Assembly: GCA_023411035.1 (NCBI GenBank)
Contig: JAEYPE010000170.1
Location: forward strand, 1 to 64,000
DNA from: Pseudomonadota bacterium
Lineage (GTDB): Bacteria > Pseudomonadota > Alphaproteobacteria > Azospirillales > Azospirillaceae
Direction of reading: 5' to 3'
Length of the DNA: 64,000 bases
This document shows positions 1-9,042 of the stretch, in pieces (position 1 is the first letter of the stretch; every line of letters begins with the position of its first letter). The notes under the pieces were generated by a model that saw only the letters and a list, made by a program, of their open reading frames with translations, was not told where the DNA came from and ran no database searches. A program made the position numbers and the translations under genes.

Positions 1-338
1 CCGGCCACCCGGTGGCGGCGGGCATTTCCGATTTCATCGCGTTGGACCGGGAGGAGATGTACGGCGAGCCCTTCGACGTCCCGCCGCCGGACGATCTGGT
101 CTTTCTGAGCTGGTTCCAGGGCGGCGAGGTGTTCCGCAGCGGCTGCGGCTGGCGGCGGGGGCTGGGCCGCGTCTTCTACTTCCGGCCCGGTCACGAGACC
201 TACCCCACCTACCACAACCCGCAAATTCAGCGCGTGATCCTGAACGCCGTCCGCTGGGCGGCCAGGCCGGAGGGGCTGGAAGCGCCCGTGCGCGGGCGGC
301 GGGAGACACCGCTGGAGCCGATCCCGCCCCGCTCGTAA
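1..338 (+). CDS. ThuA-like domain protein, C-terminal part (cut by window start)
   Basis: This is the C-terminal ~112 residues of a protein whose 5' end lies outside the window. The reading frame is open from base 3 and begins GHPVAAGISDF. The sequence has the typical ThuA-like pattern: a GHPVAAGI start, EEMYGEPFDVP, a GGEVFRSGC segment and FRPGHETYP near the end. ThuA-like proteins have a class I glutamine-amidotransferase-like fold and were named from trehalose utilisation in rhizobia; the biochemical role of most members is unsettled. The gene ends 42 bases before the convergent alcohol dehydrogenase gene. The family is fairly certain; the substrate is unknown. Confidence 0.8.
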   Translation, partial: GHPVAAGISDFIALDREEMYGEPFDVPPPDDLVFLSWFQGGEVFRSGCGWRRGLGRVFYFRPGHETYPTYHNPQIQRVILNAVRWAARPEGLEAPVRGRRETPLEPIPPRS

Positions 339-380
339 AGGGCTCAACCCCGCTCCCCGAGGCTTTCCGCGGCGGCGCCG

Positions 381-1556
381 CTACGGCGCGAAGACGACGC
401 GCATGCAGTCGTCGGCCTTTTCCTTGAACATGCGGTAGCCCTCGGGCGCGTCGTCCAGGGCCCATTTGTGGGTCAGCAGATAGGACGGATCGAGTTCGCC
501 CTTCCCGATATGCTCGAACAGGCGCTTGACGTAGCGCTGCCCGTGCTGCTGGCCCATGCGGAAGGTCAGCGCCTTGTTCATCGCCGCCCCCATCGGGAAC
601 TTGTCGATGACGCCGCCATAGACGCCGACGATGGACAGGGTTCCGCCCTTGCGGCAGCACTGGATCATCTGGCGCAGCACGGCGGGCCGGTCGCTTTCCA
701 GCCGCAGGGCCTGCTTGCCGCGGTCGTACAAGTCCTCCAGGGCCGAGGCGCCGCTGTCCGCCTCCATCCCCACCGCGTCGATGCAGACATCCGGCCCGCG
801 CCCGCCGGTCATCGCCAGCAGGTCGTCGTATATGTCCACCCGGCTGTAATCCAGCGTCTCCGCCCCCGCCTTCATCTGGGCGGCGCGCAGCCGGTCCGGA
901 AAGCGGTCGATGCCGATCACCCGCTCCGCCCCCATCAGGAACGCGCTTTTCATCGCCATCTGGCCGACGCCGCCGCAGCCCCAGACGGCCACCACGTCGC
1001 CCGGTTTGACGTTGCCCATGTCGGCGGCCATGTAGCCGGTCGGCACGGCGTCCGACACGAAGACCGCCTGTTCGTCGGTCACCCCCTCCGGCACGCGGAA
1101 GCAATTGGTGTCGGCGAAGGGGACGCGGATGTATTCGGCGTGGCTGCCGGCATAGCCGCCGAAGGCGTGGCTGTAGCCGAAGATGCCGGCGGTGCAGTGC
1201 CCGTAGGCCATCTCCTCGAAAGCCGGCTGGGGGTTGGAGTTGTCGCAGAGCGAGAATTCCTCGTGCCGGCAGTGCCAGCATTTGCCGCAGCCGATGATCG
1301 ACACGGTGATCACCCGGTCGCCGCGGTTCAGCCGCATCACCTCCGGCCCCTTCTCCACGACCTCGCCCAGGAATTCATGGCCGATGATGTCGCCGGCCCG
1401 CATGGTGGGGACGTAGCCGCCGATCAGGTGCAGGTCCGATCCGCAGACCGAGGACAGGCCGACCCTGATGATCGCATCCTGCGGCCCGAGGATCGTGGGG
1501 TCCGGCACCCGCTCCACCCGCAGGTCGTTCACGCCGTTCCAGCAGAGCGCCCTCAT
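381..1556 (-). CDS. Zinc-dependent alcohol dehydrogenase (formaldehyde-dehydrogenase-like)
   Basis: A 391-residue medium-chain dehydrogenase of the zinc type. Visible motifs are VCGSDLHL (catalytic zinc Cys), GHEFLGEV (zinc His/Glu), a four-cysteine structural zinc lobe in the IGCGKCWHC region, and a Rossmann GCGGVGQ turn. The length and the long insertions resemble the glutathione-independent formaldehyde dehydrogenase branch, which would give NAD(P)-linked oxidation of an alcohol or aldehyde; the substrate cannot be read from sequence. The ATG overlaps the stop of the upstream SRPBCC gene as ATGA, so the two are probably translationally coupled. A longer in-frame ORF extends upstream through that gene, but its N-terminal part is a shadow, which is why the start at 1556 is chosen. 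Confidence 0.85.
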   Translation of the reverse strand: MRALCWNGVNDLRVERVPDPTILGPQDAIIRVGLSSVCGSDLHLIGGYVPTMRAGDIIGHEFLGEVVEKGPEVMRLNRGDRVITVSIIGCGKCWHCRHEEFSLCDNSNPQPAFEEMAYGHCTAGIFGYSHAFGGYAGSHAEYIRVPFADTNCFRVPEGVTDEQAVFVSDAVPTGYMAADMGNVKPGDVVAVWGCGGVGQMAMKSAFLMGAERVIGIDRFPDRLRAAQMKAGAETLDYSRVDIYDDLLAMTGGRGPDVCIDAVGMEADSGASALEDLYDRGKQALRLESDRPAVLRQMIQCCRKGGTLSIVGVYGGVIDKFPMGAAMNKALTFRMGQQHGQRYVKRLFEHIGKGELDPSYLLTHKWALDDAPEGYRMFKEKADDCMRVVFAP

Positions 1557-2290
1557 CCCGCCGCCTCCTGCACTATCCGGTGCCCCCCGGTCCGCCCGCT
1601 CGGCTGCCCGTCGATGGTGGGGAGTTCCCCGGCTTCCATGATCCGCTTCAGGCGGCGCAGCGCCTCGCGCGCCTGCTGCTCCGGCGCCACGCCGAACAGG
1701 CGGGACACGGCTTCGCCGCCCACACCGCCCGGCGGATGGTAGGTCAGCGTCAGGCTGACCTCCGTCCCGCGCCCGCCCGGCGCCGGCCTGAACAGGACGG
1801 TGCCCCGGTGCGGCAGATCCGCCCCCTCCAGCGTGTGCCAGGTGATGAGTTCGTTCTCCCGCAGCTTGTCCAGCCGGCTGGTCCAGACCACCGGCACGCC
1901 GCCGGGGCCATGGGCCTTCCAGCGGCTTTCCGTGTCGGACAGCACCTCCACCGCGTCGAGATGGGGAAACAGGGCCGCCAGATGGCGGACGTTGCGCCAA
2001 TGGCGGAACAGCCGGTCCGCCGGGGCCGCGATGGTGACGTTGGCCTGCGTGGTCGTCGGTTCCCGCCGCCCGCCGGGCAGCAACCCGGCCACGCCGGGCA
2101 TCACGCCCTTGCGCACCGGGCGGGACAGCGGCACGCCCGCCGCCCCGGCCAGGAACAGACCGCCGCCGAGCGCCGCCAGCGCCCAGCTTCCCCGCCGCGC
2201 CCCGGCGAAGCCCAGCGCCGTGCCGCCCAGGATGGCGGCCCAACGCTCGAGCGTTTCGGCGGATTCTCCGTCGCGACGCTGCCTGTTCAT
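1553..2290 (-). CDS. SRPBCC (START-like) domain protein with N-terminal membrane hairpin
   Basis: 245 residues. Residues ~17-58 form two short hydrophobic, Gly/Ala-rich segments, like the small inner-membrane domain often fused to this family. Residues ~78-220 look like an SRPBCC/polyketide-cyclase fold: an opening TTTQANVTIAAPADRLFRHW, then a WTSRLDKLRENELITWHT strand pair and a C-terminal helix rich in Arg and Leu. Such domains bind hydrophobic ligands; no catalytic role is evident. It sits between a DUF3775-type gene and the alcohol dehydrogenase with ATGA overlaps on both sides, so all three are likely one transcript. The coupling suggests a stress or solvent-handling unit, which is inference. 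Confidence 0.75.
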   Translation of the reverse strand: MNRQRRDGESAETLERWAAILGGTALGFAGARRGSWALAALGGGLFLAGAAGVPLSRPVRKGVMPGVAGLLPGGRREPTTTQANVTIAAPADRLFRHWRNVRHLAALFPHLDAVEVLSDTESRWKAHGPGGVPVVWTSRLDKLRENELITWHTLEGADLPHRGTVLFRPAPGGRGTEVSLTLTYHPPGGVGGEAVSRLFGVAPEQQAREALRRLKRIMEAGELPTIDGQPSGRTGGHRIVQEAAG

Positions 2291-2721
2291 CGCCCGTCCA
2301 TCCGCTTCAGCAAGTTCAGCTCATACAGCCCCTTCATCAGGTAGTCGTGCAGGTCCACCCGCTCCGCGATGTCGGTGTAGTGGGAGGCGTCGGGCGCCCG
2401 CCCGGCCTCGTCCAGCGCGCGGTCCCACTGGTTTCCGGCGAAGTCGCCGCGCCCCACGATCATGACGGCGCGCAGTTCGACCCGCTGCTCGGGCGTCAGC
2501 TCCTCCAGCATCCGGCGCAGCTGGTCCAGCGCCCCGCTGGCGTCGGAGGACAGGATGCTGAGGGCGTCGAGATCGGTGGGGTTCCGCGAACCGCGCTCGC
2601 TGCGCTGCTCCTCAAGGTCGATGTTGCGCATTCCGGCAAGGAAACGCTGGCGGTCGGCCACGGCCTCATGAGCGAGGTCGGCGGCCTGCTTCACGGTATC
2701 GACCGAAATCTGTTTGAGCAT
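2287..2721 (-). CDS. DUF3775-type protein
   Basis: A 144-residue soluble protein with no signal peptide. It resembles the DUF3775 pattern: an NPTD segment near residue 48, a helix with EELTPEQRVELRAVM, then GRGDF and a W-x-x-A-L-x-E-A stretch. Function is unknown for the family. The ATG at 2721 is preferred over an in-frame GTG nine bases upstream because a purine-rich GAAAAGAAG lies about 8 bases before the ATG. It is the first gene of the leftward three-gene unit, and its stop overlaps the start of the SRPBCC gene. A divergent hydrolase starts 184 bases away, so this interval probably holds both promoters. Confidence 0.65.
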   Translation of the reverse strand: MLKQISVDTVKQAADLAHEAVADRQRFLAGMRNIDLEEQRSERGSRNPTDLDALSILSSDASGALDQLRRMLEELTPEQRVELRAVMIVGRGDFAGNQWDRALDEAGRAPDASHYTDIAERVDLHDYLMKGLYELNLLKRMDGR

Positions 2722-2905
2722 GGGTCGCACTTCTTTTCAGTTGCACGGCTTTGCCCGACGCCAACAGCCGGGCTGCGGGTTCGTCGCGGCCCGCGTCCCG
2801 GACCGCCTCTCGGCACAACCGGAGACCGTGCGGCGAGGTTCCGGAGCAACAGGGGGCCCGGTGCGGTGTTACATCCGCAGGACCCTGGCAAGCCGGAGAA
2901 AGCCC

Positions 2906-3577
2906 ATGCCGCTCCTGTCGGCGCAGATCGGCGAAACCGTGGACGAGTCGTTCGCCCCCGTGCGCCTGGACACCGGCCGCGGCTCCGTGGACGCACGCCT
3001 CTACCCCGTGCCCGGCCCCGCGCCTGACGGGCGGAAGGCGGCGGGAACGCCGGGCGTCATCTGGCTGGGGGGTGTGGGCGGCGGGTTCGACTCACCGGCC
3101 CGCGGGCTCTATCCGCGACTGGCCAAGGATCTGGCGGCGGACGGAATCGCCTCGCTGCGCATCCGCTACCGCAACCCGCGCGCGCTGAACGAGGCGGTCC
3201 ACGACACGCTGTGCGGCCTGACCTTCTTCGGCCAGATGGGCATCCACCATGTGGCGCTGGTCGGCCATTCCTTCGGCGGGGCGGTGGCGATCCAGGCCGC
3301 GGCCTCCAACCGCGGAGCGGTCTGGGCGGTGGCGACCCTGGCGACCCAAGGGCTGGGCACCGACGCGGTGGCGGATCTGAGCTGCCCCGTCCTGCTGATC
3401 CACGGCGAGGGCGACGAGGTGCTGACGCCCATGTGCTCCATCCACGTCCACCGCATGGCGCGCGAGCCGAAGAAGCTCGTCCTGATGCCCGGCGCCGGCC
3501 ATTGTCTGGACGAGACTGCCGAGTCCGTCTGCCACGAGGTGCGCGGCTGGCTCAAGGCTCAACTGCTGGAGCGGTAG
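2906..3577 (+). CDS. Alpha/beta hydrolase
   Basis: A 223-residue hydrolase. The nucleophile elbow is GHSFGG (Ser in VGHSFGGAVAIQ), the acid is likely the Asp of HGEGDEV, and the catalytic His lies in GAGHCLDE. This order matches the alpha/beta-hydrolase triad. There is no signal peptide, so it is probably cytoplasmic. The ATG at 2906 follows GGAGAA at the right distance; the ORF is open further upstream but has no good ribosome site there. It is divergent from the DUF3775-SRPBCC-ADH unit. The substrate cannot be inferred. Confidence 0.85.
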   Translation: MPLLSAQIGETVDESFAPVRLDTGRGSVDARLYPVPGPAPDGRKAAGTPGVIWLGGVGGGFDSPARGLYPRLAKDLAADGIASLRIRYRNPRALNEAVHDTLCGLTFFGQMGIHHVALVGHSFGGAVAIQAAASNRGAVWAVATLATQGLGTDAVADLSCPVLLIHGEGDEVLTPMCSIHVHRMAREPKKLVLMPGAGHCLDETAESVCHEVRGWLKAQLLER

Positions 3578-3650
3578 GGCCTGCCCCCTCCCCTGCGGCG
3601 GCGTACGGGGTTAGGGTGCCGCCAGTCCCGCAAAAGCCCGGAGCCCGCCG

Positions 3651-4025
3651 ATGCTCGGCACCCTGACGCTTCTCCTCTCCTGCCAGTTGGTGGGCGAGCT
3701 GACCGCCCGCCTGCTGCACCTGCCCGTACCGGGGCCGGTCCTGGGCATGATCCTGCTGTTCATCGGCCTGCTGGTCCGCGGCAGCGTGCCCGCGCCGTTG
3801 CAGGAGACGGCGGGCGGCATCCTGCGCCACCTGTCGCTTCTCTTCGTTCCGGCGGGCGTCGGGGTGATGGCGCACCTGAGCCGGCTGGGGGAGGAGGCGC
3901 TGCCCATCGCCGCCGCTTTGCTGGGCAGCACGCTGATCGGCGTCGCGTTGACCGCCTGGGTGATGAGCGCGCTGAGCCGCCTCGGCCCCGACGCTGAAAA
4001 CGGAAATCGGAAGAACACGCCATGA
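3651..4025 (+). CDS. CidA/LrgA family membrane protein
   Basis: A 124-residue integral membrane protein with four predicted hydrophobic helices and the LPVPGPVLGMILLF motif typical of the CidA/LrgA (holin-like) family. The family works with LrgB/CidB proteins. In Gram-positives the pair affects murein hydrolase activity and in several bacteria it transports pyruvate or glycolate; which applies here is unknown. Its stop overlaps the start of the LrgB gene as ATGA, so the two are coupled. The charged tail after residue ~110 is hydrophilic. Confidence 0.88.
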   Translation: MLGTLTLLLSCQLVGELTARLLHLPVPGPVLGMILLFIGLLVRGSVPAPLQETAGGILRHLSLLFVPAGVGVMAHLSRLGEEALPIAAALLGSTLIGVALTAWVMSALSRLGPDAENGNRKNTP

Positions 4026-4744
4026 GCCCCGATTTCCATGAGATCTGGGTCTATCTGTCGGCCAGCCCGCTCGCCGGCCTGACCCTGACGCTGGCCGCCT
4101 ATCAGGCCGGGATGTGGGTGTTCGAGCGGTCCGGGCGGCGGCCCGTGCTGAACCCCGTGATGATCGCGGTGCTGCTGATCGCCGGAATTCTGACCGTCAC
4201 GGGCATCGATTACCGCACCTATTTCGACGGCGCGCAGTTCGTGCATTTCCTGCTCGGCCCGGCGACGGTGGCGCTGGCGGTTCCGCTCTACCGGCAGTTC
4301 CAGCAGGTGCGCCGCTCCGCCGTGGCGCTGGTGGTGTCCCTGCTGGCCGGCTCCGCCGCGTCGGCGCTGAGCGCCGTCGCCATCGCCTGGGCGCTGGGGG
4401 CGTCGGAGCGGACGCTGCTGTCGCTGGCCCCGAAGTCGGTGACCTCCCCCATCGCCATGGGCGTGTCGGAGCAGATCGGCGGCCTGCCCTCCCTCACCGC
4501 GGTGTTCGTGATCCTGACCGGGATCATCGCCGCCACCTTCGGCACCTGGGTCCTGAACCTCGTGCGGGTGAAGGACTGGCGGGCGCGCGGCTTCGGCATG
4601 GGGGTGGCCGCCCACGGGATCGGCACCGCCCGCGCCCTTCAGGTGAACGAGGTGGCCGGGGCCTTCGCCGGGCTGGGGATGGGGTTGAACGGGCTGGCGA
4701 CGGCAATCCTGCTGCCGGTCCTCTACCGCCTGTTTTTCGGCTGA
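4022..4744 (+). CDS. LrgB family protein
   Basis: A 240-residue protein with about six to seven hydrophobic helices. The family signature is LAPKSVTSPIAMGVSEQIGG near the middle, followed by RGFGMGVAAHGIGTARAL. It is the expected partner of the CidA/LrgA protein encoded immediately upstream, with which it overlaps by four bases. The two probably form one inner-membrane complex exporting or importing small carboxylates, or modulating murein hydrolases (family knowledge). The gene ends 40 bases before the -35 of the leuA leader promoter. Confidence 0.9.
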   Translation: MSPDFHEIWVYLSASPLAGLTLTLAAYQAGMWVFERSGRRPVLNPVMIAVLLIAGILTVTGIDYRTYFDGAQFVHFLLGPATVALAVPLYRQFQQVRRSAVALVVSLLAGSAASALSAVAIAWALGASERTLLSLAPKSVTSPIAMGVSEQIGGLPSLTAVFVILTGIIAATFGTWVLNLVRVKDWRARGFGMGVAAHGIGTARALQVNEVAGAFAGLGMGLNGLATAILLPVLYRLFFG

Positions 4745-4784
4745 GAACCCGTCTCCGCGACGGAAGATTTCCTGAAATCGCGGC

Positions 4785-4813
4785 TTGACACCGCAAGCCC
4801 GCCTGCGCAGAGT
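4785..4813 (+). promoter_or_regulatory. Candidate promoter of the leuA leader
   Basis: TTGACA at 4785-4790 and CAGAGT at 4808-4813 with 17 bases between. The -35 is perfect and the -10 poor. Transcription would begin close to 4820, putting the leader peptide ATG at 4821 at or near the 5' end of the RNA. Leaderless leader peptides of this kind are known for trpL of rhizobia. Confidence 0.5.
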
Positions 4814-4820
4814 GTGCCCC

Positions 4821-4877
4821 ATGATCCGCTTCGACCACATGAACGCCCTTCTGCGACTTATCACCCCGGCGCTTTGA
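4821..4877 (+). CDS. Leucine-rich leader peptide of leuA (attenuator)
   Basis: An 18-residue reading frame, MIRFDHMNALLRLITPAL, upstream of leuA. Residues 10-13 read Leu-Leu-Arg-Leu and the last residue is Leu, so 4 of 18 codons (CTT, CTG, CTT, CTT) are leucine, clustered as expected of control codons. A 9-bp hairpin with a bulge (4865-4886) overlaps its 3' end and stop codon, so ribosome position would change RNA folding. This is the classical arrangement for leucine-dependent attenuation. There is no visible Shine-Dalgarno, consistent with leaderless translation. A second in-frame ATG at 4839 could also start it. The peptide is too short for homology to prove it; the assignment rests on content and position. 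Confidence 0.6.
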   Translation: MIRFDHMNALLRLITPAL

Positions 4878-5056
4878 GCGTCCGGGTCGCCTGCGTTCGC
4901 CTGCCCTTTTTCCTGGTCGAAGTGTCTGTTTTCCCATGAGCACCCACTGTACGCGTTTCTCCGGCACGCGCCCTTGCGGGGTGAAGCGTGTCTCCCGGCT
5001 GGGGCCGGGGCTGCGACTTAGGAACGGTCGCTGAGCCGCCCGGCAGCTCGGCGACC
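4865..5056 (+). promoter_or_regulatory. Structured leuA leader RNA (putative attenuator region)
   Basis: The 257 bases between the leader peptide and leuA hold several possible hairpins. One lies at 4865-4886 (CCCGGCGCT with AGCG-t-CCGGG). A second has arms CACGC and GCGTG near 4970-4990. A strong one lies at 5025-5055, with arms GGTCGCTGAGC and GCTCGGCGACC. The 3' arm of the last can also pair in part with a downstream CGGTC. There is no long T-run after any of them, so the switch may act on translation or through Rho rather than a classical terminator. No other gene is seen here. Confidence 0.4.
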
Positions 5057-5134
5057 GTAGTCCCGCCGGTCCCCACACGACACGAGACAATGCCCCCGAC
5101 AGAAACCGGGGCTCCCAAGGGATCACCAAGCGTC

Positions 5135-6847
5135 ATGAACCACATCGCCACCCCCGCCGCCGCCAATTCCGCCGCCCAATCCGCCGCCAAGCACGAGAAG
5201 TACGTGCCCTTCGCCCCGGTGAAGCTGACCGACCGCCAGTGGCCGAACCGCACGCTGGAGAAGGCGCCGGTCTGGTGCTCGGTCGACCTGCGCGACGGCA
5301 ACCAGGCGCTGATCGAGCCGATGGGCCCGGACCGCAAGCGCGCGATGTTCGACGCGCTGCTGAAGATGGGCTTCAAGGAGATCGAGATCGGCTTCCCCGC
5401 CGCCTCGCAGACCGACTTCGACTTCTGCCGCGAGATCATCGAGGGCGGCAAGATCCCCGAGGGCGTGACCATCCAGGTGCTGACCCAGTCGCGCGAGGAG
5501 CTGATCCGCCGCACCTTCGAAGGCATCAAGGGCTCCAAGCGGGCCATCGTCCACCTGTACAACTCCACGTCGGAGTTGCAGCGCCGCGTCGTCTTCGGGC
5601 TGGACCGCCAGGGCATCATCGACATCGCCGTGGCCGGCACCAAGCTGGTCAAGCAGCTGGCCGCCGAGCATCCGGAAACCGAGATCGTCCTGCAATATTC
5701 CCCGGAGAGCTTCACCGGGACCGAGCTGGACTTCGCCCTGGAGGTCTGCGAGGCGGTGATGGAGACCTGGGGCGCCAGCGCCGACAAGAAGGTCATCCTG
5801 AACCTGCCGGCGACGGTGGAGATGTCCACCCCGAACATCCACGCCGACCAGATCGAGTGGTTCTGCCGCAACATGAAGAACCGCGACGCGGCGATCATCT
5901 CCCTGCACCCGCACAACGACCGCGGCACCGGCGTCGCCGCGGCGGAACTGGGCATGCTGGCCGGCGCCGACCGCGTGGAAGGCACCCTGTTCGGCAACGG
6001 CGAGCGCACCGGCAACGTGGACGTGGTGACCCTGGCGCTGAACCTGCTGACCCAGGGCGTCGATCCGGAGCTGCACATCGACGACATCAACGAGATCGTC
6101 CGCGTCTCCGAGTACTGCACGCAGTTGCCGGTCCATCCGCGCCACCCCTACGCGGGCGAGCTGGTCTTCACGGCCTTCTCCGGCTCGCACCAGGACGCCA
6201 TCAACAAGGGCCTGAAGGCGCTGGGCAAGTCCAACCACGGCAAGTGGGAGGTTCCGTACCTGCCCATCGACCCGCAGGACCTGGGCCGCAGCTACGAGGC
6301 GGTGATCCGCATCAACAGCCAGTCGGGCAAGGGCGGCATCGCGTACGTGCTGGAAAAGGACTACGGCATCCAGATCCCGCGCCGCCTCCAGATCGAATTC
6401 TCCAAGATCGTGCAGCGCATCGCGGACGAGACCGGCAAGGAACTGGCCCCCGCCGACATCCACAACGCCTTCAAGGCGGAGTATCTGGACATCGACGCCC
6501 CGCTGGCCCTGATCGAGCATTCGACCGAGCCGCGCGGCCCGAACTCCGGCGCCCGCGTGCTGAACGTGGTGGTGTCGCGTAACGGCGTGGTCAGCACGCT
6601 GAAGGGTTCGGGCAAGGGTCCGATCGACGCCTTCCTGGACGCGCTGCGCCAGGGTGCGGGCATCGACCTGCATGTGGTGGACTACCGCGAGCACGCCGTG
6701 GGCGAGGGCGAGGACGCCCAGGCCTGCGCCTATGTCGAGGTGAAGACCAAGGACGAGCGCACCCTGTTCGGCGTCGGCATGGACGCGGACATCGTGACCG
6801 CCTCGCTCCGCGCCCTGGTCAGCGCCGCGAACCGCGCCGCGCGGTAA
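5135..6847 (+). CDS. leuA: 2-isopropylmalate synthase
   Basis: 570 residues. Condenses acetyl-CoA with 2-oxoisovalerate, the first committed step of leucine synthesis. The N-terminal TIM-barrel catalytic domain has the DLRDGNQAL metal motif and the HPHNDRGTG metal-binding His pair; the C-terminal ~120 residues form the LeuA allosteric leucine-binding domain. The length and the WPNRTLEKAP opening fit the long (yeast-like) LeuA type. Two in-frame ATGs lie upstream or near; 5135 is chosen because AAGGGA precedes it and the protein then opens just before the conserved KYVPFAPV region. Regulation is probably double: leucine feedback through the C-terminal domain and attenuation by the leader. Confidence 0.95.
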   Translation: MNHIATPAAANSAAQSAAKHEKYVPFAPVKLTDRQWPNRTLEKAPVWCSVDLRDGNQALIEPMGPDRKRAMFDALLKMGFKEIEIGFPAASQTDFDFCREIIEGGKIPEGVTIQVLTQSREELIRRTFEGIKGSKRAIVHLYNSTSELQRRVVFGLDRQGIIDIAVAGTKLVKQLAAEHPETEIVLQYSPESFTGTELDFALEVCEAVMETWGASADKKVILNLPATVEMSTPNIHADQIEWFCRNMKNRDAAIISLHPHNDRGTGVAAAELGMLAGADRVEGTLFGNGERTGNVDVVTLALNLLTQGVDPELHIDDINEIVRVSEYCTQLPVHPRHPYAGELVFTAFSGSHQDAINKGLKALGKSNHGKWEVPYLPIDPQDLGRSYEAVIRINSQSGKGGIAYVLEKDYGIQIPRRLQIEFSKIVQRIADETGKELAPADIHNAFKAEYLDIDAPLALIEHSTEPRGPNSGARVLNVVVSRNGVVSTLKGSGKGPIDAFLDALRQGAGIDLHVVDYREHAVGEGEDAQACAYVEVKTKDERTLFGVGMDADIVTASLRALVSAANRAAR

Positions 6848-6869
6848 GGCGTTCTGGAGACAAGAGAAA

Positions 6870-6899
6870 GGGGCGCTCCGGTCGGGGCGCCCCTTTTTT
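6870..6899 (+). terminator. Bidirectional terminator between leuA and glyS
   Basis: Arms GGGGCGC (6870-6876) and GCGCCCC (6887-6893), followed by six T on the + strand (6894-6899). On the - strand the hairpin is followed by TTTCTCTT, so it can also end glyQS transcripts. Confidence 0.85.
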
Positions 6900-6950
6900 G
6901 TTGGGGTGTGGGGAGCGGCCGAAACAGGCCCCCACCCTAACCCTCCCCCA

Positions 6951-9038
6951 TCACCCCTCGATGCGCGAGAAGTCCGCCACCGCGTTCAGCGTCGCGCGGA
7001 TCTGGCTGAGCAGGCGCAAGCGGTTGGCGCGCAGGTCGGCCTGCTCGGCGTTCACCGTCACCTTGTCGAAGAAGGCGTCCACCGGGCCGCGCAGGCGGGC
7101 CAGAGCCGCCATGGTGCCGGTGAAGCCCTCCTTCGCCAGCAGCGGCTTGGCCGTCTCTCCGGCGTCGGTCAGGGCGCCGTAGAGGTCCTTCTCCTCCACC
7201 AGCGTCAGCAGGGACGGATCGACCGGCTGGTCGTAGGCCTTGCCGTCCTTCTTCTCTTCGATGCGGACGATGTTGCTGGCGCGCTTGTAGGCGGCGAGCA
7301 GGTTCGCCCCCTCGTCCGACCCGACGAACTCCTGGAGCGCCTTCACGCGGGCCAGCAGGCGGACGAGATCGTCCTCGCCACCCAGCGCGAACACCGCGTC
7401 GATCAGGTCATGCCGCACGCCCTGATCGCGCAGCGTGACCTTCAGGCGGTCGGCGAAGAAGGCCATCAGGTCGGCGGCGACACCCTCGGCGGCGGCGAAA
7501 CCGCCGACCGTGTAGGCGCCGTGCGCGGCCTTGAACACCTGCGTCAGGTTCAGCCGCAGCCCGTTCTCCAGGATCAGCCGGATGATGCCCAGCGCCGCGC
7601 GGCGCAGCGCGTAGGGGTCCTTCGATCCCGTGGGCTTCTCGTCGATGGCGAAGAAGCCGACCAGCGTGTCCAGCTTGTCGGCCAGCGCCACGGCGACCGA
7701 CACCGGCGCGGTCGGGCAGGAATCCGACGGACCGAGCGGCTTGTAATGCTCGGCAATCGCCTCGGCCACCGCCGGGTTCTCGCCCTCGCCCAGCGCGTAG
7801 TAGCGGCCCATGATGCCCTGGACCTCGGGGAACTCGCCGACCACCTCGGTCACGAGGTCCGCCTTGGACAGCAGGGCGGCGCGGGTCGCGGCGTTCGCGT
7901 CGGCGCCGATGGCGCGGGCGATCTCCGCGGCCAGAACCTGCACGCGGGTCACTTTCTCCGCCACCGTGCCGAGCTTGGCGTGGAAGGTGATGGCGGCCAG
8001 CTTGGCCACGCGGTCTTCCAGCTTCGTCTTGCGGTCCTGGTCCCAGAAGAACTTGGCGTCGGACAGGCGGGCGCGCAGGACGCGCTCGTTGCCGGCGACG
8101 ATGGCCTTGCCCCCGTCCGCCGTCACCGTGTTGGCGACCACGACGAAGCGCGGGGCCATCTTCCCGGCCTGATCCAGCAGGGCGAAATACTTCTGGTGCG
8201 TGCGCATGGAGGTGATGAGGACCTCCGACGGCACGTCCATGAACGTCTCGTCGATGGTGCCGACCAGCGCGACCGGCCATTCGACGAGGCCGGCGACCTC
8301 CTCCAGCAGCCCGTCGTCGGGGGAGAGGGTCAGCCCCTCCGTCGCGGCCAGCGCCTCGGCGTCGGCCTTGATCTTGGCCTTGCGCTCCTCGCGGTCCAGC
8401 ACGACATGGGCGTCGCGCAGCTTGGCCTTGTAGTCGGCGAAGCTCTCCACCGTGAAGGCGTCCGGCGACAGGAAGCGGTGGCCGCGCGTCGTGTTGCCGA
8501 AGGCCAGCCGCCCTTGCGTGCCGCCCAGGTCGAAGGAACCGTCCAGCACGGCGCCGCCGAACAGCGCGATGATGGAATGCAGCGGGCGCACCCAGCGCAC
8601 CGTGCCGGTGCCCCAGCGCATGGACTTCGGCCAGGGGAAGTCGCCCATGACCGCCGGGATGATCTCGGCCAGCACCTCCGCGGTGGCGCGCCCCTTCTTC
8701 TCCGCCACGGCGAAGTAGAAGACGCCCTTGCCGGTGTCGCGCTGCTCGCACTGGTCCAGGTTGGTCAGGCCGGCGGACTTCAGGAAGCCGGCGACCGCCT
8801 GCTCCGGCGAGCCGACGCGCGGCCCCTTCTTCTCCTCGCGGACGTCGGCGGTGCGCTCGGGCAGGCCGTCGATCACCAGCGCGAGGCGGCGGGGGGTGGA
8901 ATGGGCCTCGGCCTTGTCGAAGCTCAGGCCGTTGGCGGCCAGCTTCTCGGTGACGAGGCGCTTGAGGTCATCCGCCGCGCGCGCCTGCATGCGGGCCGGG
9001 ATTTCCTCGGAAAAGAATTCGATCAGAAGTTCGGGCAT
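6951..9038 (-). CDS. glyS: Glycine--tRNA ligase beta subunit
   Basis: 695 residues, normal length for bacterial GlyS. Together with GlyQ it forms the alpha2beta2 glycyl-tRNA synthetase; the beta chain binds tRNA and carries a C-terminal DALR-type anticodon-binding region. The protein opens [18 protein letters not shown], typical of the family. The gene starts 4 bases after the glyQ stop and is read from the same promoter. No frameshift or missing segment is visible. Confidence 0.96.
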   Translation of the reverse strand: MPELLIEFFSEEIPARMQARAADDLKRLVTEKLAANGLSFDKAEAHSTPRRLALVIDGLPERTADVREEKKGPRVGSPEQAVAGFLKSAGLTNLDQCEQRDTGKGVFYFAVAEKKGRATAEVLAEIIPAVMGDFPWPKSMRWGTGTVRWVRPLHSIIALFGGAVLDGSFDLGGTQGRLAFGNTTRGHRFLSPDAFTVESFADYKAKLRDAHVVLDREERKAKIKADAEALAATEGLTLSPDDGLLEEVAGLVEWPVALVGTIDETFMDVPSEVLITSMRTHQKYFALLDQAGKMAPRFVVVANTVTADGGKAIVAGNERVLRARLSDAKFFWDQDRKTKLEDRVAKLAAITFHAKLGTVAEKVTRVQVLAAEIARAIGADANAATRAALLSKADLVTEVVGEFPEVQGIMGRYYALGEGENPAVAEAIAEHYKPLGPSDSCPTAPVSVAVALADKLDTLVGFFAIDEKPTGSKDPYALRRAALGIIRLILENGLRLNLTQVFKAAHGAYTVGGFAAAEGVAADLMAFFADRLKVTLRDQGVRHDLIDAVFALGGEDDLVRLLARVKALQEFVGSDEGANLLAAYKRASNIVRIEEKKDGKAYDQPVDPSLLTLVEEKDLYGALTDAGETAKPLLAKEGFTGTMAALARLRGPVDAFFDKVTVNAEQADLRANRLRLLSQIRATLNAVADFSRIEG

Positions 9039-9042
9039 GGTC

